Assembly (NCBI GenBank): GCA_017591395.1
Contig: WEDG01000198.1
Coordinates: forward strand, 1-64,000
DNA from: Schistocephalus solidus
Lineage: Eukaryota > Platyhelminthes > Cestoda > Diphyllobothriidea > Diphyllobothriidae
DNA length: 64,000 bases
Direction of reading: 5' to 3'
In this document: in pieces, positions 11,553 through 22,494 of the stretch
How the letters are laid out: each line of letters begins with the position of its first letter
Position numbering within the stretch: position 1 is the stretch's first letter
Made by a program: the position numbers and the translations under genes
The notes under the pieces: model-generated
Seen by the model: the letters and a program-made list of their open reading frames with translations, nothing else
What the model was told of the DNA's origin: nothing
Databases searched by the model: none

Positions 11553-12020
11553 AAATCTACAACCGCACAGTTATGCAAAAGTTAAGGGGTGGTTATCCTT
11601 AACCTATTGCCACTTCAACCCTTCAGAGCACGCGAACCTCTAACTAGATGGCCTGTGTGGTTGCAGGGTTCACGTGCAATGCTCCCTCCAGTGGAAGGGT
11701 ATTTAAGTGTCCAATATTTTAAATGTATATGTTGCCTTACGCCACGGGTCAATTCATTCTATTAACACATAAAGACCCTCCATGGTTGCCTTACACACAT
11801 ACATCTCGGAAGAGCTAATAGGGAAGTCTAAGTAATCTAAAAGGTCGGTGAATTCTACGTATACTATGCGAATACGTCTGTTCTTAGTTACAAGAAATTT
11901 TTTACACACACTGTATTTTTCACCTACGGCAACGCATCCGTTGGCTAGTGAATGATATACTCTAACCTGTGAAGATTGGATGCATTTATATTGCAAGTTT
12001 AAGGTCAAAGGCGGTTGGTT
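11553..12020. other. Unassigned spacer
   Basis: No similarity to the other repeats in the window was seen. It contains an 89-codon minus-strand open frame (11754-12023) that I do not recognise and that runs a few bases into the neighbouring element; its composition gives no reason to call it a gene. The segment lies between the reversed nLTR-A fragment and the 5' end of the deleted nLTR-B copy. Confidence 0.3.
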
Positions 12021-13440
12021 CAAATTCGAAGATAAGTGAATTCTTGTATTTTAAACCGATTTCTTCGTTTCCTGTTGAAAATATTAGCTTAATTAGTTAC
12101 AATTTTTTTGTATTTCTATCTCATTTTAAACTACACACGCCTGCAGTTTTTGCAATTGACAATGAGGTTTTAAACTTTTTCACCCTACATAACCTCATTA
12201 AAGTTCTCGCAGATTTACGTCATAAGGACGGAATCTAAAGGTAAATTCTAGAAATAAAGTGGAAAGTTTGTAAGTATACCTTATTTCCAGCGAAAAATAA
12301 TTTGCAGTAGCTGGTATACCAGTTGATATAATTTTTCATCCTGCATAGCGCCTTCGATAATTCTATTTTCAGTTTAAACTCGTTACCTAGAAGATTTTTG
12401 CTTGTAGTGCTTTGCTTAAAACATATATTTCAAATATTACATCTTTTATTCCGCAAAACGTCACTAGTGACAATGTTCCTTTCGTATTATCTATTTGAAA
12501 AATACTTTTATTTTAAAATCAATTTGAAACCCCAGTCAGCGCTTGGACGCAAACATCCTCTTAGCGTAAAACCTCCACTAGAGCATCCCACCTAAAGTAT
12601 AAAGAAATTAGACCTTGACGCCCTGGAAAACTTTAATACCTTTATGTCTAAATATGGTTCTCTCTTCACGATCCTTGGTACCATTTTTGAGGGAAAGTTG
12701 TCTTTACTCACTTCTCAAAAATGCGTGAAACTAGAGCCTCTTATAAACATGGTCAGTACCGAGTCAATTGACCGACATAAGAGAAGTTTCACTGTTCGTT
12801 TAAAAAATGTCCCTTAGAGTAAAGTCCAACTGGACGTCGCACTTCATTTCCTTTACTCATGCGGCTTTAATTTTAAAGTCGCTGAAGCTAAAAGGTTGTC
12901 TTCCCGTAGCAAAAACCTGCCAGATCTGGTCAAACTTTTTCGGCGATTGAAGTGGACATTCTTTTCTCTAAGCATGAGCACTCAGTTCAATATTGGAAAA
13001 AAAAGATTGTTTGTCTGTATGGATAAAACCCCAATAGAACGTTGGGTTTCACCCTTATAAGCAAACGAGAAGCCTTTTTCTACACTTTCAATACCAAAAG
13101 TTATCTCAGAGGTTTATCCTGTAGCTAATGCAAGCCCAGGGCCTTCTGGATTGACAGGAATTTCGATTCCAGCTGAATCTTCACCCATTAACCTTGTTCC
13201 TGGTGCCAGTGAAATCTCTTCTTTTCTAGTTCACCGTATACGCCAAAGTCTTTTGACTATTGTTTTAAACAGGGCAAATCATTCTGAATAGGATATGCCT
13301 ACCATATTATTTATTTCTGCTGTTAATATGGCTGCTCACATAGTGCAGCCACTTTGTATTTATTCATACCGTGATACGAAGTTTGTAATGACGGGGCACT
13401 CTAGGCCTTAAATATACAATTTATTTATTTATAAAAATCT
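12021..13440 (+). mobile_element. Internally deleted nLTR-B element (5' UTR + ORF1 + 3' UTR only)
   Basis: Bases 12021-13225 match the 5' UTR and ORF1 of the reversed element at 8600-9822; the shared ORF1 core is FLYSCGFNFKVAEAKR at about 12850-12897. At about 13225 the sequence switches directly to the 3' UTR found at the end of the subtype-2 element (39720-39965), sharing 'gctgttaatatggctgctca' and ending in TTTA repeats at about 13420-13438. EN and RT are absent, so it could only have moved, if it did, with enzymes from a full element. ORF1 is itself broken. Confidence 0.75.
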
Positions 13441-13660
13441 CCCAATTCAAAAAGTCCCAATGATCAAACTTCTATTCCATAATATATGCAATTATATGGA
13501 ATGCCCAAAACGTGTTTTCATATATATTGACTTAAAGTGACTTATAATAATTCAGTTATATTCTTAAATAAAATAGGACACTTTTCAAGCCAATTCTTTG
13601 TTAAAGAATTTGGACCGAAAGGATCTGATCCTGCAAACTACCGCTAATCACCGGAAAAAT
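13430..13660 (+). pseudogene. nLTR-F 3' fragment, decayed
   Basis: Matches 23540-23790. It retains traces of the RT C-terminal block (QFKKSQ.SNFYSI.YA.IWNA) and a 3' UTR with 'ttggaccgaaaggatctgat', the counterpart of 'tcgggccgaaagggttctga' at 23757-23776. It starts directly after the TTTA tail of the deleted nLTR-B element. No open frame remains. Confidence 0.6.
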
Positions 13661-14065
13661 AATGTCCTAAATCGAAAAATACGCTTATAGAAGTTTCGAA
13701 CGCAATAAATACATATGCATTTGACTGCAGTCTATACCACAGTCATAAACATGCTCGCAATTCTGTTGATACCAAATATGGCTATACCCATGATTTGACC
13801 CAACCAAAATAATTTCGTCAGCAATTATTAACATCACTTCAATAAACCTATAAATATCTGACGCCACCAATTACAGGATAAAGATCATGTTAGAAATAAA
13901 CAGATTTTTTTGCATATCGCATAGACACAATAAATGAATAAACAAACCAAAAATCATAAAATTTTAACAGGATCCTTACTTATCACAACAATTAGTCTGC
14001 ATATCAGAGACTAAAAATAATTTCAGCAAACAACGTTGACGTAAGTAAACAAAATTCCACCCTTA
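13661..14065. other. Unassigned AT-rich sequence
   Basis: No coding region or repeat match was recognised. A 61-codon open frame on the minus strand (13685-13870) has no recognisable features. The segment separates the nLTR-F fragment from the 5' end of Tnp-T copy 3. Confidence 0.3.
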
Positions 14066-14467
14066 TAGCAGTGGATATCGCACAGATATACTTAAATCTC
14101 GACATGTCGAGGTACGGCATAGCACGCGCTCATCTATATTAAGCATCCGAGCCGTGATTGGTTGGTATGCCTTAAGCGGGCGCGGGAAGCGCGCCATGAC
14201 ACTTTTCTGTGTCGTGGAGTGCGCGCGTGACCATACTTCTGCCTGCACTTGTGACCCACCCATTTTTGCATTTACATTCCTTTTCTGTTTACTATATCCA
14301 TGTATTTTGTCTATTAACCTTCTGTAATGTTTAGGTAGCCCGGTAAGAAGACAATTAGAAGTCATATTACCCGAGATGTGGCGGAAATATGCCGCGAAGT
14401 TACTGAGGAAGTGAACAGGCATAGATTCAAGCGCAAACGAGTAAAAGCTGATGAGGAAAGCACGTCT
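14066..14467 (+). mobile_element. Tnp-T transposon copy 3, 5' part
   Basis: Matches 2243-2610: a non-coding 5' flank beginning 'gcagtggatatcgcac' and the first codons of the transposase, whose start codon is at about 14328. It has an extra GC-rich block (about 14177-14228) relative to copy 1. It stops at 'cacgtct', exactly where copy 2 at 9823 begins 'cgtctgcatcg', because a reversed nLTR-B tail is inserted at this base. Confidence 0.65.
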
Positions 14468-15056
14468 TTTAGAATTAAGAATTTATATTTGGTAAGCACC
14501 AGGAAGGCACTGTCTAAGCAAACAGTAGTAAGGATATAAAGTTATGACAATTTGTGCAGATAAAATGTACAAATACATAACTTGTCCTGCTATGTCAACA
14601 GTTAGCAATGTTTAAAAATTAGTGGTAAACTAGAAATAAATAGGCAGTGAAAAACTCCTACCATAAAAATGGAGGCAGAGTTCAATAGGCCTTCATTTTT
14701 GAATAGAAGAGTAGGAGAAAAAAACTGCTAAAGCAAAAAAATGGTCAGGTGGTAGAGTAGGGTAGGGTAATACTGAAGTAGCAGTTCATAATGAGATATT
14801 GAAACGTCGGGGTGATTCGTTCTTGATCACTTAGGCGTATGAAACAAAATCTCAAGAAAATGCGTCAAAGAACTTAAGTCCTCAGCATATTAGGATCCAT
14901 AATTGAATTCTGATGATGGTTAGTATCCAAAGAAACGGTAGCATTTTAGACTGTGGACCACCGAATGTGAACGTACGAATGACGTCATCGTTTGGAGTAC
15001 TGGTGATATAAGGAGACATCATAGTTCATGGACGACTCGAGGTAGTGAAAATATAG
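14468..15056 (-). mobile_element. nLTR-B 3' UTR and tail, reversed (left part of an interrupted element)
   Basis: Reverse match to the 3' UTRs at 190-749 and 55455-56048. In the uninterrupted copy at 56040 the UTR runs straight into the coding end ('agtttcaagggggtc'). Here the same sequence breaks after 'agtttcaag' and resumes at 18769, so the 3.7-kb nLTR-A element between has split it. Confidence 0.8.
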
Positions 15057-15062
15057 TTTCAA

Positions 15063-15550
15063 GACGCTCTATCAACAAATCTGAACTCAAAGTCACCAAA
15101 CATACCTTTCGACCGAAAACGAAATCTCGTTATTAAAGGGGTTCCCGAGTCCACTTCTCTGATTGCAAAGGAAAGGGTAAAACATGACCTCAGTCTTTTC
15201 CGAGAATACTCATATTCGATTCTTCGAGATGGCGAATGCGTAACAGTGCACAAAGCATTCCGTTTAGGAAAAGCGGATGTTTCACATGAACTATCGTCAC
15301 CAAGGCCTCTTAAAATCATTCTTGAAAATGATGTTCAGGCTTCACGCCTCCTAGAACGGAGGACGGCTCTCCATAGCTCACACAGGGATGTGTTTTTCAG
15401 CTGGATTACGAACCCAATAAAAGGTACAAAATGAGGATGCTGAGAGCAGAACTGAAGAGGAGGACCGAGCAGGGGGAAAAATGGCTCCAAATAAAGAACG
15501 GGGAAATAAAAGTGTTGAAGAGGTCTTTATTATGGCAGACCCGTACATAA
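15063..15550 (+). pseudogene. nLTR-A ORF1, C-terminal part with a -1 frame break
   Basis: In one frame from 15063 to 15434: RNLVIKGVPES, KERVKHDL, LHRAF-like VHKAFRLGK, then SPRPLKIILEN and DVFF. At the T-run 15393-15397 the family sequence continues in the -1 frame: LDYEPNKRYKMRML, GEKWLQIKNGEI, ending at TAA 15548-15550. The same blocks occur in the E element (59480-59943). ORF1 proteins of this type carry the element RNA. Function is by family analogy. Confidence 0.7.
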
Positions 15551-15590
15551 TCAAGGTGGATTCTCGCCGAGACGAAGGACACTTAATTCG

Positions 15591-16511
15591 ATGTACCCAA
15601 CTGTACAGAGCTTGAATAATACAAAGAAGGCGCTCCAGAACTCGGATGACGACCACTCATCAGAACACAGCGTCGGCGGGATGGACACCAGTTCATCTCG
15701 GAAAACAATGACAGACTCTAGTATTCAATCGCGCGAAATGCGCAGAAGTCTTTATGGAGGAGTTACCCAGTCTAAATTGAGATGTTTGTATACCAATGCT
15801 CAGAGTCTCCTATCGAAAGTAGATGAACTCAAAGCATTAGTATCAGACCGAACCCCCGATATCGTTGCCATTACGGAAACGTGGCTCAAAGCCGAAATCG
15901 CGGATAGCGCGGTTTCGATTGATGGATACCAACTTTTTCGAAAAGACCGAGAAAATAGAAAGGGAGGAGGAGTGGCCGTATATGTTAGGACAGGAATCTC
16001 GGCAGTCGAACGAGCACACTCCATCTTCCCTGAATATGAATTTCTCTGGATAAAGATTAAAAAGGAGTGTTCACAGAACCTACAATTCTTGACGATCTAC
16101 AGACCACCGAACATTCCAAGTGCAGCTGATGAGTCCCTCCTCCATTTGCTCAAGGAAGTAGCAAGTCACCAGGAGGTGCTTATTGCTGGAGATTTCAATG
16201 CACCTATAGTAGACTGGGTTAATCTGACAGTTGATGGTGCACCAACTTCCTTCGGTCACAAGCTAATGGGTCTCACTCTCGACCAACCTCTGGTACAGAA
16301 TGTTAACATTCCAACGAGATTTAGAAAGAACCAAAGAGCAAATTGCCTGGGCCTTGTATTTATGAAGGACTTCTCTAGCATTGATGAAGTGTATTCTATT
16401 GCACCCCTCGGTAAGAGTGACCATAGTATGCTGATGTGGGATTACTCACTTTATTCTCAGCGCCAGAATGGAATGGAATGCAAGCGAAATATATGGAAGG
16501 CTGATTTTTAA
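15591..16511 (+). pseudogene. nLTR-A endonuclease domain (start of ORF2)
   Basis: Open for 306 codons. An N-terminal, Ser/Asp-rich lead (about 60 residues) is followed by the EN fold: LYTNAQSLLSK (about 66-76), VAITETWLK, GGGVAVYVR, LTIYRPPN, LIAGDFNAPIVDW and GKSDHSMLMW with the active-site Asn, Glu, Asp and His all present. The frame ends at 16509-16511 (ADF then TAA), whereas the related copy at 27905-27945 continues ADFEEMRR, so a short indel has cut ORF2 here. The ATG at 15591 is the first in frame; the true ORF2 start cannot be fixed. Confidence 0.8.
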
Positions 16512-16531
16512 CGCGATGAGGAAAAGAACTG

Positions 16532-18560
16532 ATGTCTATGAGATGGGATTGTTTGCTTAAAGGGAATCCAGAGGATGACTGGCGATCATTTAAGACAGTC
16601 TCACTCGATCTGATTGAACGCTTTTGTCCAGTGAAGGTGCAAAAAAAGAATAGTCGCCCCGCCTGGTTAACAAGAGAACTTAACAGGCAGCTAAAGAAGA
16701 AGAATAAAAAATGGAAGGTATTCAGGCAAACAGGGTCAGCAGAGTATCTCAAAGAATTTCCTCATCAAAGAAACGCTGTAAAAAGAATTATCCGTCAGGC
16801 AAGGAAGAACAATGAATCAAGAATTATTCAACAGGCTGAATATAAACCAAAATTTTATTCCATTATATCAATAGCCAACTAAAACAAGGACGCAGTAGCA
16901 GTACTCATGGATGGGAATGGTGTTGAAGTCGTTGAAAATTGCGACAAAGCCGAGTACTTAGGTCGGTTTTTTGCCTCGGTTTTCACTAGAGAACCGGAAC
17001 TTCAGCTTGACCACGTCAACATTGCTGTTATAGACGCCCGTCCAGTGCTTGAATATATAATCTTCCAGGAACCTCTCGTGGAACTAGAACTGCGAAATCT
17101 GAAAGAAGCGAAGTCATCTTGTCTTGACGATATACCGGCCAGGTTCTTGAAAAAACTGGCCAGTGAACTGTCCTAACCACTAGCGCATATATTTAGTTCG
17201 GCATTTGAATCAGGGAAACTGCTATCCGGATGGAAGGCAGCAAATATATACCCCATATACAAGAGTGGTGCTCGATCTAATGTCAACAATTATCGGCCTG
17301 TCAGCATTACCTCCATTTGCTGTAAAATAATGGAATTAATAATCAAGAAGGCAACCATGAAGTTCCTTGAGGAAAACCAATTACTCTCAGATCTCCAGCA
17401 TGGCTTCAGACAGAATCGCTCCTGTCTTTCTAGTTTATTACTCTCCACAGAGCAGTGGACTCGTGCACTGGACGAAAATGGTAGGTTGACGTCATATACA
17501 CTGATTTCAAGAAGGCGTTTGACAGTGTCCCACACAAACGTCTCATCTACAAAATATCTGAAATCGGCATAAGAGGAATGCTGCTGACATGGATCACAGA
17601 CTTTCTCACAGATAGATTGCAAACTGCGTGCGTCGATACCTCGAAGTCAACACCTACTCCGGTTCTAAGTGGTGTCCCCCAAGGCTCGGTATTAGGGCCG
17701 TTTCTCTTCTTAGTGTACATCAACGACTGTGTTGATGACCTGGATTGCAGCGCCATAATGTTTGCAGATGATGTTAATTGTGGAGGGTCATCAGATCTGA
17801 TTTCGATAGGCACGCACTTCAAGAGGATCTCAACCGTCTTAGCAGCTGGTCTGATCGTTGGCTCTTAAATTTTAACGTTGGGAAGTGTGTGGTCCTAAGA
17901 CTGCGTACAAGAAGAACCAGTGAGTAGGATGACTCCTTCCAATACATTCTCAATGGGCAGCCCCTTTCAATTGTTGAGGAACAGAAGGGCCTAGGTGTTC
18001 TCATAAATTCATCCCTCAAACCATATTCACAGTGTTTAAAGGCAGCTAAACGCGCTGACACAGGTCTTATTTGCGCTCAGAAGGGGATTTGTGCAGATTG
18101 ATAAGGAACTCTTCCGAAAAAGCGTATGGGGCATTTGTTCAATCTCACTTGGAATATGCCATACAGGCCTGGCGTTCGTGGTTTAAGAAGGATTATCTAC
18201 AGCTGGAACGAGTGCAGGCGAGGGCTACGAAGATGGTCAAGAATCTAAGTCATCTGCCTTACGAAGCCAAACTGGTTGAACTTGATTCGTTTCCTCTAAA
18301 TTACAGGCAACTACGCGGTGACCTCATCCAAACCTACCAGATTGTCAGAGGTCGCGATTGCGCCCTAGAATTTGCTGACTTCTTCGAATTGGCTGGGACG
18401 GAACATCTGCGGGGTCATCCCTTTAAACTGCAGAGGAAGTTTGTCCACACGGAAGTCCGTCGGAACGCCTTTTCGTAGAGGGTCGTTGGAGCATGGAACG
18501 GACTCCCTGACGAGGTGGTCCTTTCAGAATCTGTTGACACATTTAAATTCAAACTAGATA
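16532..18560 (+). pseudogene. nLTR-A reverse transcriptase and C-terminal region, disrupted
   Basis: One frame runs from 16532 to about 17495 with TAA stops at 16880-16882 and 17174-17176; it holds NVNNYRPVSITSICCKIME and LQHGFRQNRSCLSSLL. A shift at about 17495 leads to FKKAFDSVPHKRL, VLSGVPQGSVLGPFLFL and catalytic FADD (17761-17772), where the residue after DV is Asn in place of Lys. Further shifts follow before HLEYAIQAWRSW and RVQARATKMV (18071-18478), the conserved C-terminal segment of this group. Not functional. Confidence 0.85.
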
Positions 18561-18768
18561 CTCATTTTCTGAGAAACTATTGTCAATATAATAAAGATTG
18601 TGTAAACAGTGGCAGGTTGCGCCTGGCCCACACATATCGATGACCCTACATTTTCATTTGTCAGATATATCACTGTAAACGTTTGTACTATTGACATGTT
18701 TGCATGTGAATAGGGAGCTCAAGGGCGAAACCCTCTTTCCCTCAATAAAGTGACTTTAAGTGACTTTA

Positions 18769-19410
18769 AGGGGGTCACTTAAATTCCCGATGGTCCTTCC
18801 TCCGATTCATGGGGAAAGCTACTGGGAAAAGATGAGGAAAATAAAAGGTTAATAGAATTAGTGTTAAGATAAATGTGCAGTCTTCGCTTAAATGCAGATA
18901 GACTAGTTAACGACCTAATTTCAATTGGCAAGTTATTCCAAAGAAAACTATACCTAGAAGCAAAGAAAAGAGAGCGTTTACACGTGGAGGATGCAGGGGA
19001 GGTATAATTAATGTAGAATTTCTTAGGTTGTAAGGAAGACTAACGTGGGTAATGACAGAAATTTTGGGGAGAGTTGAGCTATTATTTAGTCGGAAAAGAA
19101 GACAAAAGCCTGCTTTAAGTCTCCTGACCCAAAGAAATTTTAGCTTCATAAGCTGGCATCTTGTTGAGTAGGAAGTAGTTAAAAGAGTCGGATATAGGAG
19201 TTTTTTGTGAAATTTCTTTGGACATTTTCAATTTTTGAATGGCTAGATTCGTTCATTAAACCGAAGAAAGGACAGCAAAATTCAAGAATTGGAAGTAAAA
19301 ACCTACGATTAAGTCTTAATTGGATTTCAGGGAGGTAGAAATTATAAGAAATAAAGCCGCAAATCTGAGCAGCTTTGGCCGTAATTATATCGGCATGAGG
19401 CGAAAGATCC
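18769..19410 (-). pseudogene. nLTR-B RT C-terminus, reversed (right part of the interrupted element)
   Basis: Minus-strand reading gives KAAQICGFISYNFYLP (about 19330-19375), LLPILEFCCPFFGLMN (19255-19300) and KFLWVRRLKAGFCLLFRLN (19085-19143), matching the element at 4240-4450 and the subtype-2 RT at 38590-38900. Its 3' edge abuts the nLTR-A terminal repeat at 18768; its right edge at about 19410 is cut by Gypsy-1. Confidence 0.8.
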
Positions 19411-20274
19411 TCTAAGATCTTCCTAAGGCTTGCAAACTGCGTCGTGCCGGACGAAGACGAATGGAGCAGATTTAAGGTCGTCTTGCACAAAAACGTGTTT
19501 GGATGTCAGGCGAGTGTGAGTTGGACGCAATTGAGCCATGCGCTGTTTCAATTTTTGAACGAAAGCATTCGACAGGCTTGTGTGTACGGGGGAAAACTGC
19601 ACAAATTCGCCGGGAAGGCGGAGAGATGTACCGTATACAAGTTCTGCCGTAGTACATTGAATGTCCTCTTTGACAGCTGATCGAATACCCAAAAGGACGA
19701 GGGGTAAGTTGTAACTCCATGCAGTTGTGTCTGAGTGAGACATCAGTGCTGTCTTTAGTTGACGAGGCAGGCGTTCCACGAGGCCGTTAGAAGCAGGGTG
19801 CTATGCCGTTGTCGTGATGTGCGCACACCCGAGAAGTTTAGTGAACTCACGGAAGAGACTAGATTGAAACTGACTTCCGCGGTCAGTGGTAATGGTGGCT
19901 GGCACACCAAAATTGGCAATCCAGTGATTCAGGAAGACCATGGCAATATTTTCTGCAGAGGTATCCCATATCGGAATTGCAATTAGCCATCGTTTGAAAC
20001 GGTCGACTGTTGTGAAAATATCTGTGTGCCCACGTGAAAGTGGTAACGGCCCAACTAAGTCTTAGTGGACGTGATGAAATCGAACATCTGGAACAGCAAA
20101 TGTGCTTGGTGTGGGAAAGGTATGGCGATGCTCTTTGTTTTTCTGGCACGCTAAACATTGCCTAGTCCAAAGGGTGATGTCGGAGTTCATCTTTGGCCAG
20201 ACAAAGCGAGCAGCAATTAGCTTGCGACCGGTTCGGATACCGGGATGCGGCAGAGAGTGAAAATTGTCAAACAC
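19411..20274 (-). pseudogene. Gypsy-1 integrase, disrupted
   Basis: The zinc-binding region (20062-20274) reads LPHPGIRTGRKLIAARFVW then RQCLACQ, an HHCC finger. The catalytic core in other frames shows TTVDRFKRW, WIANFGVPATITTDRGSQF (about 19890-19950) and NGLVERLPRQLK (about 19750-19790), giving the DDE residues. The C-terminal SHDAV-like RHDAVCKP (19423-19445) is cut off by the junction at 19410. Integrase inserts the element cDNA into the genome. Confidence 0.8.
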
Positions 20275-20304
20275 TACCTTACGGTAGGATAATGGAACAA
20301 CAGC

Positions 20305-20835
20305 TCAGTGAGTGCCTGTTGACCAGTCGCATAAAATCGTACCTGGCGATGCAGGAAGTGGTGCATCTCGAAGCTGCAGAGAACAAGATTTACGCAGATC
20401 AGCAATGGACTCATCTTCTAATTGGAGGTCTGCAAGCTTCGCCAGGTCAAATTCGGATGACAAGGTGTTGATGTCCGGTCTCGATAATGCATCAGCAACG
20501 ACATTGTCGCTGCCTCGGACATAGCGGATATCAGCAGTAAACTGCGAGATATAGTCAAGGTGACGTACTTCTCTGGGCGAGTACCTATCTGGTTTGGCCT
20601 TGAGGGCATAAGTAAGAGGTTTGTGGTTGGTATGAACCCAAAAATCTCTTCCCTCTAATAGGTGGCGAAAATTACGAATAGCCAGGTATATAGCCAGGAG
20701 CTCGCGAGAGAAAGTACTGTAGTGAGTCTGTGCCGGTTGTAGCTTCTGTGAAAAAATAGCCAATGGCTGCAACTGGTTATTCTCCTGTTGATGTAAGACT
20801 GCGCCGACAGCACTGTTGGAAGCGTCAGTTGTCAA
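20305..20835 (-). pseudogene. Gypsy-1 RNase H domain, one catalytic residue changed
   Basis: A 176-codon open frame: TTDASNSAVGAVL (first Asp), FSRELLAIYLAIRNFRHLL (Glu), VHTNHKPLTYAL and GSDNVVADALSRP (last Asp). The third block is normally TDHKPL; here Asp is Asn, which should impair the active site. The frame ends shortly before the integrase finger. RNase H removes the RNA template after cDNA synthesis. Confidence 0.85.
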
Positions 20836-21955
20836 AAATCCAACTGCGTAGAAGCGTCAGAGTTGAGGTGGTGCAGCATGGTCGCATCAGCGAGGGCCTT
20901 CTTAGCTGCCTCAAAAGCTGAGTGAGCTGCCGAGTGAAAGTTCAATCGGCTTGCCTTTTTGACTTCAAAAAGATCAGTCAATGGAGCCAGTATTGCCGCA
21001 CAGTTGGGAATGAAACGTCGGTAATAATTGACAAGTCCAATGAAACGTCGTAGTTGTGTGAGGGTCTTCGGAGACGGAAAAAGATAAAACGCTGCACCTT
21101 CTCTGAAAGTGGTGTGATTCCATGCTGATGGACGTGATGACCAAAAGGAAATCAAGAGAAGGAACGCCAAAAAGATATTTTTCGACGTTTAATTGCAAAC
21201 CATGTTGCTGGAAACGATCGAACACTTGACGCAAGTGTGATGCATGTTCGGCTGGCGAAGAACTTGCGACGAGTATATCATCAATATAGACAAAGGTAAA
21301 CGAAAGACCGCGCAAGAACTCATCAATAAACCGCTGGAAGGATTGGGCGGCGTTACGCAAACCGAAAGGCATGTGGAGAAATTCGAACAAGCCAAAAGGC
21401 GTTGTGATGGCGGTCTTGGGGATGTCTTCCTCAGCGACCGGTATTTGATGATATGCTCTCAGAAGGTCGATCTTGGAGAAAATAGTCTTTCCAGCCAACA
21501 TGTGAGAAAAATCGTGAATATGAGGAATAAGGTACCGATCGGGGACAGTTGCTCTGTTCAAAAGCACGATAATCCCTCACATAGCCTCAATCATCGGCTG
21601 ATTTCTTGGGGACCATGTGCAGAGGAGAGGCCCATGGGCTGGAAGAAGGGTGAATAATCCCCAAATTTAGCATGTATTCGAACTCACTTCTAGCCACCCG
21701 CAACTTTTCTGGATGAAGCCTACGTTGGTGGGCATGAACGGGTTGTCCTGTGGTAACTATGTGATGCTTAACTGTGTGCTGAACTTTTTCGGTAAAACTG
21801 ACAAGGTTTAGTGAGGGACGGATAGTCCTCAAAATGTCAGCAAATGGCGAACTTGGAATAGTTAAGTGTGTGCCAACCGAAGGTTCAGACGTGACCGTAC
21901 CGACGTTGAAAAGTCTGGTTGTAGTATCAATGAGTCGACGATGCTTCAAACTCAA
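20832..21955 (-). pseudogene. Gypsy-1 reverse transcriptase, disrupted
   Basis: Three open pieces: 21587-21955 (VQHTVKHHIVTTGQPVHA, then SPWASPLHMVPKK), 20974-21567 ([37 protein letters not shown] and catalytic YIDD at 21277-21288) and 20832-21170 ([18 protein letters not shown]). About 20 codons are garbled between the first two and a shift at about 21150 separates the others. All seven RT blocks are present, so it is a recent decay product. Confidence 0.85.
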
Positions 21956-22009
21956 CTGAAAGGCCGAAATGTGAGGAAATCGGCTCCAATAATCGGTGAC
22001 TGGACGTCG

Positions 22010-22362
22010 GCTAGGATGAAGACCATTGGAAACATCGCCTTAGACCAAGGTCAAGAGTTAGGGACTGTTGTCCGAATGTGTGGATGACGGTGTTGTTAGC
22101 AGCCTGCAATGAGAACTGCGAAGGCTTGAGGTGGTGACGCCTAGGAGGCGGGATAACACTAACCTCAGCACCCGTATCTACAAGAAAACGGAGACCACTC
22201 GACTTATCGGTGATGTAGAAAAGGCGATTGGGTCGCGGTTAGCTAGCAGCAGTCATCGCCATTACTGGCTGGCGTTGTCGTTTAACTGTTGCGGCTTCTG
22301 TGGGAATTTTCACGGCGGAATACACTTGCGTGCTTTCACGCCATAGGTACGATGGTACCAGC
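22010..22362 (-). pseudogene. Gypsy-1 CHCC zinc finger and aspartic protease
   Basis: On the minus strand CWYHRTYGVKARKC followed by IPP and a stop (22300-22362) is the CHCC-type Gag finger known from the CsRn1 clade; the last Cys is lost to the stop. Next, in another frame, SSGLRFLVDTGAEVSVIPP carries the DTG active site (22170-22178). These small domains are only visible by reading across frames. Confidence 0.7.
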
Positions 22363-22494
22363 ACACGGTCTGTGGCTGCCGTTCCCGTGATTTGGACCGT
22401 CGACGTTGATATGTTTAACGACTATTTGACTGGAGATTGTTGATGATAGAACACATGTTGCTGACTTGCGTGCATAAAAGGCGTACAGTATCCT

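Larger units (their letters stand above)
15057..18768 (+). mobile_element. nLTR-A retrotransposon copy 1 (5'-truncated, nested in nLTR-B)
   Basis: Contains the end of ORF1 (15063-15550), EN (15591-16511), RT (16532-18560) and a 3' UTR ending in two copies of 'tgactttaag' (18749-18768), the short terminal repeat typical of CR1-like elements. Both flanks belong to one reversed nLTR-B copy. The 5' end lies within ORF1, so this is a truncated insertion of about 3.7 kb. ORF2 is broken by at least two stops and two or more shifts. Confidence 0.85.

Noticed and set aside
11314..11643. 109-codon plus-strand frame
   Set aside because: It is the shadow of a reversed nLTR-A C-terminal segment.
16396..16752. 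118-codon minus-strand frame
   Set aside because: It is the antisense of nLTR-A; the similar frame at 1405-1698 is antisense of another copy of the same element.
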